Positions 7,884 to 16,500 of a DNA stretch of 64,000 nucleotides are shown piece by piece. The stretch is from Microvirga antarctica (GTDB lineage Bacteria > Pseudomonadota > Alphaproteobacteria > Rhizobiales > Beijerinckiaceae), in the NCBI RefSeq assembly GCF_017921815.1, contig NZ_JAGEMM010000002.1:62001-126000 (forward strand), written 5' to 3'. The position numbers and the translations under genes are program-made. The notes below the pieces were generated by a model. That model ran no database searches, was not told the origin of the DNA, and saw nothing but the letters and a program-made list of their open reading frames with translations. How positions within the stretch are numbered: position 1 is the stretch's first letter; each line of letters begins with the position of its first letter.

Positions 7884-10097
7884 CTACGGCATGGCAACCT
7901 GGCGGGAGGGCGCGGACCCGGTCGCGCGGGGCTCGGACTCGGCCTCACGCTGCTGGGGCCCAACCGACGCCTCCGCCGCCTTGAACAGGGAGCCGATGCC
8001 GCCCAGCACCTCGTAGGAGCGCCGTGAGAGGGTGCCGGCGAGGTAGGCCTGCGGCGGACCTGCGGCCGCCTGGCCCGCGGCTTGTTCGCTTGCCGCCACC
8101 TTCGCGCCGGATTCCGGTTCGAGTCCGGGAATTGGACGAATTTCCAGGTTCTGATGGCCAAAGGTCATGACCTCCTGCCAGGTCATGGCGGGGAGCGTGC
8201 CGCCCGTCATGTTGTTCATCGACGAATGGTCGTCGTTCCCGAACCACACCCCCGACACCATGTTGCCGGTGTAGCCGACGAACCAAGCATCGCGGTAGGC
8301 GTTCGTGGTCCCGGTCTTGCCGGCCGAGCGGATGCCGGGCAGGGCGGAGCGCTTGCCGGTGCCTTCCTCGACCACCTTGTTGAGCATGAAATTCATGTCG
8401 TTCACGAGTCGGGTCGGCAGCACCTGTTCGGGCGGTGTGTCGGTGGCATGGCGGTAGATCACGTCGCCCTGTGAATTCTTAATCTCGAAGGCCGCATAGG
8501 GAGTTGCCTTGCGGCCGCCATTGGCGAAAACCGCATAGGACGACGCCATGTCGATGACCGTGACCTCGGCAGCCCCGATGGGCAGCGAGCTGGAATCGGT
8601 GAGCGGATGGGTGAGGCCCATCTTGCGGGAAATGTCGATGATCTGCGCCCGGCCTGCCTTCGCGTTGCCCTTGCCGATCTGCAGTGACATCCAGACCGGG
8701 ATCGAGTTGATCGACCGGGCGAGCGCAGAGGTCAGCGGCATGCTGCCGGAGAACGACCGGCCGTAATTCTGCGGGCACCAGTTGCCGAGGCAGATCGGCT
8801 TGTCGACGACGATGGAAGTGGGCCGCAACTTCGGATCGGCCAGGAGTGCCGCCGTATAGACGAAGGGCTTGAAGGAGGAGCCGGGCTGGCGCAGCGCATC
8901 GGTCGCCCGGTTGAACTGGCTCAGCCCGTAATCCTTGCCGCCGACGATCGCCCGCATCGCTCCGTCGACGTCCATGACGACGATGGCGCCCTGACCGGCC
9001 CGGTATTGGCGCCCATGCTGGCGCAGCATGTTCTCCAGGACCTGCTCGGAATGCAGCTGCAAGGCGGTATCGAGGGGGGTCTTGACCGTCAGCACACGGT
9101 CGCCGCCAAGCTTCCGGTCGGCCGCCAGGTGCTTGATCTGCTCGTAGGCCCAGTCGAGGTAATAATCCGGGGTCGCCTCGCGGGACCGGTTGACCGGGGT
9201 CGCCGGGTTGCGGCGGGCGGTCTGGATCTGACCTTCTGTGAGAAAGCCTGCTTCAACCATGTTGCGCAGCACATCGTTCGCCCGGGCGCGGGCGGCCGGC
9301 AGGTTGATGTGGGGTGCGTATTTGGTCGGCGCCTTGAACAGGCCGGCCATCATGGCGGCTTCCGCGAGGGTGACGTCCTTGGCCGACTTGCCGAAATAAT
9401 AATCGGCCGCCGCCACCACTCCGTGGGCGCCGCCGCCCATATAGGCACGGTCGAGATAGAGCTTGAGGATCTCGTCCTTGGTCAGGTGAAATTCGAGCCA
9501 CAGGGCGAGAAACGCTTCCTTGATCTTGCGCTCGAGCGACCGCTCGTTGGTGAGGAACAGGTTCTTGGCGAGCTGCTGCGTGATCGAGGAGCCGCCCTGC
9601 ACAACGCCGCCACCCCGCACGTTGACCGTCAAGGCCCGCAAAGTGCCAATGGGATCGATGCCCCAATGGTCGTAGAAGCGGCGGTCTTCCGTCGCCAGCG
9701 CTGCCTTGACGAGATAGTCTGGGAAATCCTCGAGCTTGTAGGAATCATCGAGCCGGAGGCCGCGCCGTCCGACTTCCTGGCCGTAGCGATCGAGGAACGT
9801 GACGGCGAGGTCCTGCGTTTTCAACCAGTCGTCATTGGTTTCGCGGAAGGCCGGAAGGGCGAGCGCCAGCATCACGACGCCGCCGAGAAGGCCGAGGGTG
9901 GTGGCCTCGCTCGTGAGATCGAGCACGACCCGCCCGGGGCCGCGAAAACGCAGGCGGTTCGACAGGTCGGTTGCGACCTCCCAGGCCCGGGCGAGAAAGC
10001 GCCATGACTGATAGAGAAACGACGTCAGCCAGGCGTCGAAAGCGAGGGCCGCGCGCTTGATCCGTGTGATCAGGGGGGTCGGGGAGTTCGGGCGCAC
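7884..10097 (-). CDS. Class A penicillin-binding protein (PBP1A-type)
   Basis: Bifunctional peptidoglycan synthase of about 737 residues, inner membrane with a large periplasmic part. Order: short cytoplasmic N-terminus, transmembrane helix (about 65-82), glycosyltransferase GT51 with catalytic Glu137 in EDRRFYDHWG and the GGSSITQQLAKNL motif, then transpeptidase with SxxK at Ser407 (QPGSSFKPF), SIN (ARSINSIPV) and KTGT. The GTG at 10097 is chosen because GAGGA lies five bases upstream; a longer frame to 10211 adds 38 residues of non-typical sequence. C-terminal tail is Ala/Gln-rich and disordered. Stands alone. Confidence 0.93.
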   Translation of the reverse strand: MRPNSPTPLITRIKRAALAFDAWLTSFLYQSWRFLARAWEVATDLSNRLRFRGPGRVVLDLTSEATTLGLLGGVVMLALALPAFRETNDDWLKTQDLAVTFLDRYGQEVGRRGLRLDDSYKLEDFPDYLVKAALATEDRRFYDHWGIDPIGTLRALTVNVRGGGVVQGGSSITQQLAKNLFLTNERSLERKIKEAFLALWLEFHLTKDEILKLYLDRAYMGGGAHGVVAAADYYFGKSAKDVTLAEAAMMAGLFKAPTKYAPHINLPAARARANDVLRNMVEAGFLTEGQIQTARRNPATPVNRSREATPDYYLDWAYEQIKHLAADRKLGGDRVLTVKTPLDTALQLHSEQVLENMLRQHGRQYRAGQGAIVVMDVDGAMRAIVGGKDYGLSQFNRATDALRQPGSSFKPFVYTAALLADPKLRPTSIVVDKPICLGNWCPQNYGRSFSGSMPLTSALARSINSIPVWMSLQIGKGNAKAGRAQIIDISRKMGLTHPLTDSSSLPIGAAEVTVIDMASSYAVFANGGRKATPYAAFEIKNSQGDVIYRHATDTPPEQVLPTRLVNDMNFMLNKVVEEGTGKRSALPGIRSAGKTGTTNAYRDAWFVGYTGNMVSGVWFGNDDHSSMNNMTGGTLPAMTWQEVMTFGHQNLEIRPIPGLEPESGAKVAASEQAAGQAAAGPPQAYLAGTLSRRSYEVLGGIGSLFKAAEASVGPQQREAESEPRATGSAPSRQVAMP

Positions 10098-10310
10098 GGC
10101 ATTCCTCGAACAGGTCTGCAAACCTGATATACACAAAGATAGGACACGACAGTCCGTACGCCAGCGCACCTGCCGAACGGGTTCCTCTGCGATAACTCGA
10201 GAGGCATGCACGGGTTCAACGGGCGGAGGACTTCGTCCGACCGTAACGGAAAACCGCGTTTAACAAGCATCACCTTCAAGATGCCGTAAAGACAGGATTG
10301 AGCTTCGCCG

Positions 10311-10805
10311 ATGGAAAAAGCTGCGACATTCTCGCTCGCCCCCGAGATCACGCCATTCTGGCGGGACAAAAGCCTCGATGCGATGAGCGCGCAGGAATGG
10401 GAAAGCCTGTGCGACGGCTGCGGACGGTGCTGCCTCGTGAAACTCGAAGACGAGGATTCCGGCCACATCCTCTATACCGACGTGGGCTGCACGTTGCTCG
10501 ACGGCGAGACCTGCCGGTGCCGCGACTACGAGAACCGGCAGGCGAAGGTGCCGGACTGCGTGCGGCTGACGACGGAGGCCGTGCGCACCCTGTCCTGGCT
10601 CCCGCCGACCTGCGCCTACCGCCTGCTCGACGAGGGGAGGGACCTCTATTGGTGGCATCCCCTGGTGTCGGGCGATCCCGACACAGTCCATGCGGCCGGG
10701 ATTTCCGTGCGCGGACGGGTGGCGGGTCCTGAAGAAGACTTCTCCGTGGATGAACTGCTCGAGCGTCTTGTCGACTGGCCGACGGACGAGGGCCGCGACC
10801 GATAG
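10311..10805 (+). CDS. YcgN/UPF0260 family cysteine-cluster protein
   Basis: 164 residues. The N-terminal [33 protein letters not shown] block is diagnostic of the YcgN (UPF0260, YkgJ-related) family, with a cysteine cluster at Cys34, 37, 40 and 41 and further cysteines in CRCRDYENR and PTCAYR, likely binding zinc or an Fe-S cluster. Function is not established. A terminal [22 protein letters not shown] is also conserved. Divergent from the penicillin-binding protein gene; the 210 bp between hold their promoters. Confidence 0.93.
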   Translation: MEKAATFSLAPEITPFWRDKSLDAMSAQEWESLCDGCGRCCLVKLEDEDSGHILYTDVGCTLLDGETCRCRDYENRQAKVPDCVRLTTEAVRTLSWLPPTCAYRLLDEGRDLYWWHPLVSGDPDTVHAAGISVRGRVAGPEEDFSVDELLERLVDWPTDEGRDR

Positions 10806-10943
10806 TCGGGCGATGGCCAGCCCGATGGGTCGAGCCCTTCCCCCAAAAGATCGCCGCACCTCTCCGCCCGGGGAGTTACGCTGAGGCATCGTGCCGGTTA
10901 TGGCTAACGGGAGGTTATTTCGACCTCGCAAAAGGCCTCGGCG

Positions 10944-11024
10944 ATGACGTCCGCGATCGTTTGTTTCCTCCTCGGCACGGTGTTTCCCATCGCCGTGGTC
11001 AGCTGGATCATCTACGTCGCCTGA
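10944..11024 (+). CDS. 26-aa hydrophobic peptide, paralogue 1 of 2
   Basis: A short ATG frame coding for MTSAIVCFLLGTVFP followed by a hydrophobic tail ending WIIYVA, one predicted membrane helix. AAAAGG at 10930-10935 lies eight bases upstream. It is clearly similar to the peptide at 11364-11447: MTSxxxCFxLGxVFPxxxVxW is shared, including Cys7, Gly11, Pro15 and a Trp near the end. Two independent copies with the same protein pattern but diverged DNA argue for translation. Function unknown; small accessory membrane peptides and type I toxins both look like this. Confidence 0.6.
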   Translation: MTSAIVCFLLGTVFPIAVVSWIIYVA

Positions 11025-11363
11025 GCGCGGTTCGCGTGGTCCGGCGTAGACGTTTGCGCCCGGCTTCTTCGTCTGCTCATTCCCTCATTCTTCACAAGGT
11101 CGTGTCTCCGATGATGCGACCCGCCCCGCGCGTGTGCGGGAGCGAACTGCTTTCGCGGCGGGGCGGGCCAAACCGGATCACGGACTTGCACCGGCAGGCG
11201 CTGACCTGCGGTCTCCTACGAAGCAGCGCCCCGTGAGGAGACGCGCCGGACGGGAAGGCCCCGAGACATTGAACTGGCCCCTGTGAAGACGGCGTTTTCC
11301 CCCGCCGGACGCGCCGGAACGAAATGGTAAATGCGCGGTTAACAGGGCCAGGAGGATCTGGTG
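11025..11363. other. 339-bp spacer between the two small-peptide genes
   Basis: No gene I can support. A minus-strand frame from 11092 to 11481 has arginine/serine/proline-rich composition typical of shadow frames and no ribosome site. The GC-rich stretch 11115-11300 has several potential hairpins but none followed by a T tract on the plus strand. It may hold the promoter and leader of the second peptide gene, or an antisense RNA if the pair is a toxin-antitoxin locus. Confidence 0.4.
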
Positions 11364-11447
11364 ATGACGTCGACGGTGATTTGTTTTGTTCTTGGTGCCG
11401 TTTTTCCGCTCGGCATGGTCGGCTGGATGATTTTGCAGGGCGTGTAA
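11364..11447 (+). CDS. 27-aa hydrophobic peptide, paralogue 2 of 2
   Basis: ATG at 11364 with a perfect AGGAGG at 11350-11355, eight bases upstream. It codes for MTSTVICFVLGAVFPLGM and a tail VGWMILQGV, one membrane helix. Shares residues with the 26-aa peptide at 10944 at Met1-Thr2-Ser3, Cys7-Phe8, Leu10-Gly11, Val13-Phe14-Pro15 and the late Trp. The strong ribosome site makes this the better supported of the two. No known family recognised. Confidence 0.68.
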   Translation: MTSTVICFVLGAVFPLGMVGWMILQGV

Positions 11448-11482
11448 CGCAGCCGAATACATCCGAGGTCGCCGCAGCCAAC

Positions 11483-11512
11483 CCCAGGAACTTTCAGCCC
11501 AGGAACTTTCAG
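11483..11512. repeat. Perfect 15-bp tandem duplication (CCCAGGAACTTTCAG x2)
   Basis: Two adjacent identical copies at 11483-11497 and 11498-11512 in non-coding DNA before the terminator of the TRAP gene. Looks like a recent replication-slippage duplication. No function implied. Confidence 0.9.
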
Positions 11513-11572
11513 GCGTTCAAACCAAGTCTTTCATCATGAGATCGAAATGGCCGGCTGTTTGCCGGTCCAAAG

Positions 11573-11604
11573 AAAAAAGGGCGATCCGTGGATCGCCCTT
11601 TTCT
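11573..11604. terminator. Bidirectional rho-independent terminator
   Basis: Stem GGGCGATC (11579-11586), loop CGTG, stem GATCGCCC (11591-11598), flanked by A6 on the left and TTTTCTT on the right, so it works for both strands. It lies 30 bases after the stop of the minus-strand TRAP gene and can also end transcripts from the small-peptide genes. Confidence 0.85.
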
Positions 11605-11633
11605 TGTGGTCCGGCCCTTTTCCCGGTGAGGGA

Positions 11634-12845
<1,212 letters not shown>

Positions 12846-12987
12846 TTAGAGGGGGATTGGAAAAATACCCCTTTCACTGCGCAGCTGCCCAAAGGGGAGG
12901 CACGGCGATGGCGGAGCGATGTCAGGATCGTGTTGCAAGCCTCACATCCTCGTCAGACCATCCCGCCTTCAACGGGACACCGCCTAT

Positions 12988-13017
12988 CGTCCGCTGCCTT
13001 GCCGTCCGCTGCCTTGC
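12988..13017. repeat. Perfect 15-bp tandem duplication (CGTCCGCTGCCTTGC x2)
   Basis: Two adjacent identical copies at 12988-13002 and 13003-13017, just after the stop codon of the minus-strand oxidoreductase gene. It has the same unit length as the duplication at 11483-11512 but unrelated sequence; both look like slippage events. Confidence 0.9.
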
Positions 13018-13036
13018 CGGAAGTGGATCAACAGGC

Positions 13037-13645
13037 TCAATACCCGACCGTAAAGCGTGCGCGGGAATGGGCGGGCTTTTCGAGTTCGTCCGCCAGCGCG
13101 ATGGCGTAATCCTCGAACGAGATGCGGCTGCCATGCTGGCCTGTGAGGAGTTGGTCCGTCCCCAGTCTGAAGGTCCCCGTGCGCTCGCCCGGCCCGAACG
13201 CGGCCGACGGCGACAGGAAGGTCCAATCCACGTCGTGCTCGGCCCGCAGCAGATCGAGAAACGCCGAGCCGGCCGAGGCTTCGGCCTTGTAGGCGTCGGG
13301 GAAATTGGGTGTGTCGAGGAGCTTGACGCCAGGCGCGACCTCAAGGCTCGCGGCGCCACCCACGACGAGGTAGCGTTTGACCCCGGAGGCCCTGACCGCA
13401 GCGAGGAGCTTGTGGGGATCGCTCGCGGTGAAATGCACGGCGCTGATCACCGCATCGTGTCCGTGCAGCACCTTCGCAAGGCCGTCCTGGTCGAGCACGT
13501 CAGCCTTTTTGGCGGTGACTCCCGGCAACGCCGGCACGGTCTCCGGATTGCGCACGATGGCCGTGACCGTGTGTCCGCGGCTGGCCAGTTCGGCGAGGAT
13601 GCGCGAGCCGGCCTGTCCGGTGGCTCCAATCAACGCGACGTTCAT
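13037..13645 (-). CDS. NAD(P)H-binding atypical SDR (YwnB/YesF-like)
   Basis: 202-residue Rossmann-fold protein. The nucleotide-binding motif GATGQAG (residues 7-13) and following MNVALIG...GHTVTAIVRNPE are typical of the NAD(P)H-binding (NmrA-like/atypical SDR) family; VLDQDGLAKVLHGHDAVISAV and YLVVGGAASLEV are conserved as well. These are often flavin or quinone reductase-like stress proteins. It is divergent from an HxlR regulator with a 19-bp palindrome between them, so redox or electrophile-responsive control is likely, as seen for other HxlR-oxidoreductase pairs. Confidence 0.87.
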   Translation of the reverse strand: MNVALIGATGQAGSRILAELASRGHTVTAIVRNPETVPALPGVTAKKADVLDQDGLAKVLHGHDAVISAVHFTASDPHKLLAAVRASGVKRYLVVGGAASLEVAPGVKLLDTPNFPDAYKAEASAGSAFLDLLRAEHDVDWTFLSPSAAFGPGERTGTFRLGTDQLLTGQHGSRISFEDYAIALADELEKPAHSRARFTVGY

Positions 13646-13663
13646 GGCTCATCTCCTGAATGC

Positions 13664-13682
13664 TGGTATCTGATGGATACCA
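13664..13682. promoter_or_regulatory. Palindromic operator candidate (TGGTATC-N5-GATACCA)
   Basis: Perfect 7-bp arms around a 5-bp spacer in the 106-bp gap between the divergent oxidoreductase and hxlR-type genes, 18 bases upstream of the oxidoreductase start. Symmetric operators in such gaps are typical for HxlR dimers. Confidence 0.6.
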
Positions 13683-13751
13683 AGTGCTATGAATGCCCGC
13701 TGGTGTAAATGAGGCACTCCTACCTTCGTTGGTCACCTTAAGGAAACTGCC

Positions 13752-14120
13752 ATGGGCCCGAACGCTTACGCGGCCACCTGTCCGACACGCCTTGTCCTCG
13801 ACCGGATCGCCGATAAATGGGCGGTACTCGTCCTCGGCTTGCTGCTCGATGGCCCTGTCCGGTTCAATCAACTCCGCCGGACCATTGAAGGGGTGTCGCA
13901 GAAAATGCTGTCGCAGACGCTGAAGAGTTTGGAGCGGGACGATCTGGTCACCCGCAAGGCCATCGCCACGGTGCCGGTCACGGTCGAATACAGCATCACG
14001 TCCCTCGGCAAGACTCTGGCGGTGACGGTGGATTCACTCCGGATATGGGCCGAGGCGCACATGGAATCGGTGCAGGATGCGCAACAACGATACGACGCGC
14101 GCAAGGCGGCCGGGCTGTGA
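13752..14120 (+). CDS. HxlR family winged-helix regulator
   Basis: 122 residues with the HxlR signature: Cys10 in ATCPTRLVLDRIADKWAVLVLGLLLDGPVRFNQLRR, SQKMLSQTLKSLERDDLVTR as recognition helix and wing, and VEYSITSLGKTL. The N-terminal cysteine is the position used as redox or electrophile sensor in YodB/HypR-type members, so regulation by disulfide or adduct formation is possible. AAGGA lies nine bases before the ATG. It probably controls the divergent oxidoreductase and itself. Confidence 0.93.
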   Translation: MGPNAYAATCPTRLVLDRIADKWAVLVLGLLLDGPVRFNQLRRTIEGVSQKMLSQTLKSLERDDLVTRKAIATVPVTVEYSITSLGKTLAVTVDSLRIWAEAHMESVQDAQQRYDARKAAGL

Positions 14121-14144
14121 GGGTTTTCACGCCGCGACGATCGC

Positions 14145-14294
14145 CTAGTTGAAGGCCTCGGCGGCACAGACGAGCGCGAACAGCGCCACGACCGCGGCAA
14201 GTTCGCCCGCGCCAGTCAGAAGTGAAGGGAAATCGCTGGCCAGGTAAGCAGCCACACCAGTGGTAAGCGCGACGATCGTTGCCCAGGTAGCCAT
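14145..14294 (-). CDS. Small two-helix membrane protein (49 aa)
   Basis: MATWATIVALTTGVAAYLASDFPSLLT... forms one helix (about 4-19) and a second near the end (about 26-45, ELAAVVALFALVCAA). The ATG at 14294 is chosen since GAGGAG lies eight bases upstream on the minus strand; a longer frame to 14336 has no such site. No family recognised. Convergent with the HxlR gene. Confidence 0.6.
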   Translation of the reverse strand: MATWATIVALTTGVAAYLASDFPSLLTGAGELAAVVALFALVCAAEAFN

Positions 14295-14484
14295 GGGCGT
14301 CTCCTCAGCCAGAGTTTTGGTGCGGCTTTTAAACACGCAAATGTGACAGATGTTCCGTAGGGGCAGGCAGAATTTTTGGAAAGAGTGATTCGCACGCGCG
14401 CAGCCGATTTATTCGGCACAGCCAGCGCTTTTTTAAGCGCCCTGCTCCGGCTACGCTTGGGGGCTACCAGAGGAGAAGGCGGTC

Positions 14485-15519
14485 ATGCGGGCGATCGTGC
14501 GGGAAACAGTGCCGGATCTTCTGCCCGTGCCGCAGGCAATCCTCGAGCAGGCCCGGACGGACTCGTCGGCTGACGCTCATTCCCGCTATTGCGGCGACCT
14601 GCCGGCCCTCAACTTGATCGAGGCGGCAGCCGTGCGGACGATCGCGCCATTCCCCGCTGCGCTGCGGATCGCCGCCTTCAACGCCGAGCGTCTCAAGGAC
14701 GGGGCTTCCTTGCGCGCGTTGCTGGATCAGTCCGGTGCGCAGATCGCCCTCCTCAGCGAGGTCGATCTCGGTATGGCGCGGTCGGGCAATGCCCATACCC
14801 TGCGCGATCTGACGGCAGAGACCGGGGAGGGCTATCTCTTCGGCGCCGAGTTCGTCGAACTCGACCTCGGCGACGCGGTCGAAATGCGCCAGCATGCGGG
14901 CGAGGTCAATGCGCTGGGCTTCCACGGCAACGCCATCGTGTCCCGCCTGCGGCTGGAGCGTCCGCACCTCATCCCGCTCGAGGAAAGCGGGTTCTGGTTT
15001 CCCGGGCAGGGGGGCGCCCAACGCCGGATCGGCGGGCGCATGGCGCTGGCGGCGCGGCTCGTCGATTCGCCCTTTCCCCTCTGGGTCGTGTCAGTGCATC
15101 TCGAGAGCAAGACCACGGCGCGCGATCGGCAGCGGGAGATGCAGGCTCTCCTGCGCGGTCTCGACAGTTTCGCTGCCGGCGAGGCCTGCATCATCGGGGG
15201 CGATCTCAACACCAAGGCCCTCCCTGCGGGCGAGGCGGACCAGGACCGGGCATTGGCAGAGGCCGAACAGTTCGAGCCCTTGTTTGCGGACCTGCGCAGG
15301 GAGGGATTTGGCTGGCTTTCATCGAACCTGCCGGCGGTCACCCAGCGCACCGGCCCGTCCGGAAAACCGATCGGGCCGTTTCGCAAACTCGACTGGCTGC
15401 TGGTGCGCGGCCTCACGCCGACGGGGGCGAAAGTCGTCCCCGCCCTCGACGGGAACGGCGTCGCCATCTCGGATCATGAGATGCTGCTCCTCGACGCGGT
15501 GTTTGACGCCAAGTTCTGA
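14485..15519 (+). CDS. Endonuclease/exonuclease/phosphatase family protein
   Basis: 344 residues of the metal-dependent EEP fold. Visible motifs in order: LRIAAFNAERL (first Asn ligand, about residue 58-70), LLSEVDLG (catalytic Glu, about 92-99), GNAIVSRLRLE, VVSVHLESKT (catalytic His, about 206-212), IIGGDLNTKAL (Asp/Asn pair, about 232-238) and a C-terminal ISDHEMLLLDAV (Asp-His). All catalytic positions are present, so it is probably active on a phosphoester; the actual substrate is not predictable. Start supported by GAGGAGAAGG just upstream. No signal peptide. Confidence 0.85.
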   Translation: MRAIVRETVPDLLPVPQAILEQARTDSSADAHSRYCGDLPALNLIEAAAVRTIAPFPAALRIAAFNAERLKDGASLRALLDQSGAQIALLSEVDLGMARSGNAHTLRDLTAETGEGYLFGAEFVELDLGDAVEMRQHAGEVNALGFHGNAIVSRLRLERPHLIPLEESGFWFPGQGGAQRRIGGRMALAARLVDSPFPLWVVSVHLESKTTARDRQREMQALLRGLDSFAAGEACIIGGDLNTKALPAGEADQDRALAEAEQFEPLFADLRREGFGWLSSNLPAVTQRTGPSGKPIGPFRKLDWLLVRGLTPTGAKVVPALDGNGVAISDHEMLLLDAVFDAKF

Positions 15520-15588
15520 GCCGAGACGCCAAGCGACGTCGGCGAGCCCCGATAACTGGCCGCGGAAGCACTTCAGGAGGGTTTCTCT

Positions 15589-15617
15589 TTGACTGCACGA
15601 TTAAATAGCTGTATATT
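15589..15617 (+). promoter_or_regulatory. Strong sigma70-type promoter
   Basis: TTGACT (15589-15594), 17-base spacer, TATATT (15612-15617): five of six matches at each hexamer with ideal spacing, in a locally AT-rich patch. No gene starts within 340 bases downstream; the first feature it would transcribe is the structured segment ending at the hairpin near 15735. Confidence 0.6.
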
Positions 15618-15623
15618 TGAGTA

Positions 15624-15735
15624 GTATCCAGAAGAGGGATCGCCCAAGAAAGTATTCGTTCACGTTTCATTGGCGATTCGTTCAAGCTTTGATCCGACAT
15701 TTATGTAACTTTATCCCTCTTTGGGATGGGTTTTT
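15624..15735 (+). ncRNA. Candidate structured leader or small RNA with terminator
   Basis: About 110 nt between a strong promoter and a hairpin ATCCC-TCTTT-GGGAT (15713-15727) followed by GGGTTTTT. AAGAGGGAT at 15632-15640 is perfectly complementary to ATCCCTCTT at 15713-15721, which would break the terminator stem, so two exclusive structures are possible. A further helix can form between ATCGCCCAA (15639-15647) and TTGGCGAT (15670-15677). No open frame is convincing here. It could be an attenuated leader for the cluster downstream or a free small RNA; no known RNA family is recognised. Confidence 0.45.
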
Positions 15736-15832
15736 GGGGTGTTTGGAACAAAAAGCGAACGCTCTCTTGGCGCATCGCCCTGGCGTGATTTGGAGGCCGG
15801 CGGTCGGCTCGGCCATCTGACATTTTTGCTGC

Positions 15833-15869
15833 TTGACAGCGCGACGGTCTTAGAGTACAAAACAAGAAC
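15833..15869 (+). promoter_or_regulatory. GTA-cluster promoter with overlapping LexA-like box
   Basis: TTGACA (15833-15838), 17-base spacer, TACAAA (15856-15861). GTAC-N7-GAAC at 15855-15869 overlaps the -10; read on the minus strand it is GTTC-N7-GTAC, one base from the alphaproteobacterial LexA consensus GTTC-N7-GTTC. It lies 95 bases before the first gene of the cluster. In Rhodobacter capsulatus LexA is reported to affect GTA expression, so an SOS link is plausible but unproven. Confidence 0.5.
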
Positions 15870-15917
15870 ACTGACGAAGTGTGACGATTTCCAGACCCGC
15901 TCCCCAAAACCCTTTCG

Positions 15918-15949
15918 CCGCTCCTGCTCTCCAGCTCGGGCGGTTTTTT
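15918..15949 (+). terminator. Terminator-like hairpin in the GTA leader (possible attenuator)
   Basis: CCGCTC (15918-15923) can pair with GGGCGG (15938-15943) and is followed by T6 (15944-15949), only 15 bases before the first start codon. A second CCGCTC copy at 15897-15902 offers an alternative partner. If active it would stop most transcripts from the promoter at 15833 unless antitermination occurs. Confidence 0.4.
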
Positions 15950-15963
15950 CGTATGGATTTCCC

Positions 15964-16500
15964 ATGGCAGCACGTGTGGTGCCGGACGCCCTCCGGCAGC
16001 AGGCCTTCATGTATTACGCCGAGCACGCCTCGGTACCGCTTTGCGCCATCGCGGTTTTTCTCGGGCTGAGCGCGAGAAGCTTCCGGCGCTTCCGGCGGGT
16101 TTGGGGGTGGCCGTCGTGGCCCGAGGCGATCGCCGCCGCGTCCCGGGCGACCATCACTGCCGGGGCGACGACCCCGCCGACGCTGTCTCCCCGATCCGGC
16201 CTGCGGGACGCTGCCGCCGCGTTGACGACCGCCACCCGCAGCCGCCTCGACGCGCTCATGGCCGATCAGGCCGGTCCCGAGGCCGACCACGACCGTCTGG
16301 CGCGGATCCTGTCGACCTACGCCAAGACGTTGACCATCGCCCGCACGCTGCTCGACCAGGAAGGGACGGCCCCCGATGATGCCCAGGCCGACGAGCCCGC
16401 CCCCCGCAGCCTCGGCGAATTGCGCGACGAACTTGCTGCCTGTCTTGAGCGCGTTGTGGCGGACGAGGAGGCTCGCGGCCGCGACGGAATCCTGGTCTGA
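15964..16500 (+). CDS. GTA gp1-like small terminase subunit
   Basis: 178 residues, first gene of the GTA cluster. The N-terminal half contains a helix-turn-helix-like DNA-binding stretch (VPLCAIAVFLGLSARSFRRFRRVWGWP, about 21-47), and the C-terminal half is helical with a likely coiled region (DHDRLARILSTYAKTLTIARTLLDQ). In RcGTA this position encodes the TerS-like protein that works with the large terminase in packaging. The ATG at 15964 is preferred; an open frame runs upstream to 15721 but crosses the promoter. It overlaps the start of the terminase gene by about 125 bases in another frame. Confidence 0.75.
   Translation: MAARVVPDALRQQAFMYYAEHASVPLCAIAVFLGLSARSFRRFRRVWGWPSWPEAIAAASRATITAGATTPPTLSPRSGLRDAAAALTTATRSRLDALMADQAGPEADHDRLARILSTYAKTLTIARTLLDQEGTAPDDAQADEPAPRSLGELRDELAACLERVVADEEARGRDGILV

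Noticed and set aside
10098..10211. N-terminal extension of the penicillin-binding protein (38 residues)
   Set aside because: Cysteine/arginine-rich sequence unlike the family; GTG at 10097 has a good ribosome site and gives the expected N-terminus.
14403..14440. Two hairpins (GCCGA-TTTAT-TCGGC and GCGCTT-TTTT-AAGCGC) before the EEP hydrolase gene
   Set aside because: Neither is followed by a T tract on either strand in a useful position; could be chance or weak mRNA structure.
15617..15820. 67-residue frame between the leader promoter and the GTA promoter
   Set aside because: No ribosome site, mixed composition, and it runs through the hairpin at 15713-15735; the segment is better explained as RNA structure.
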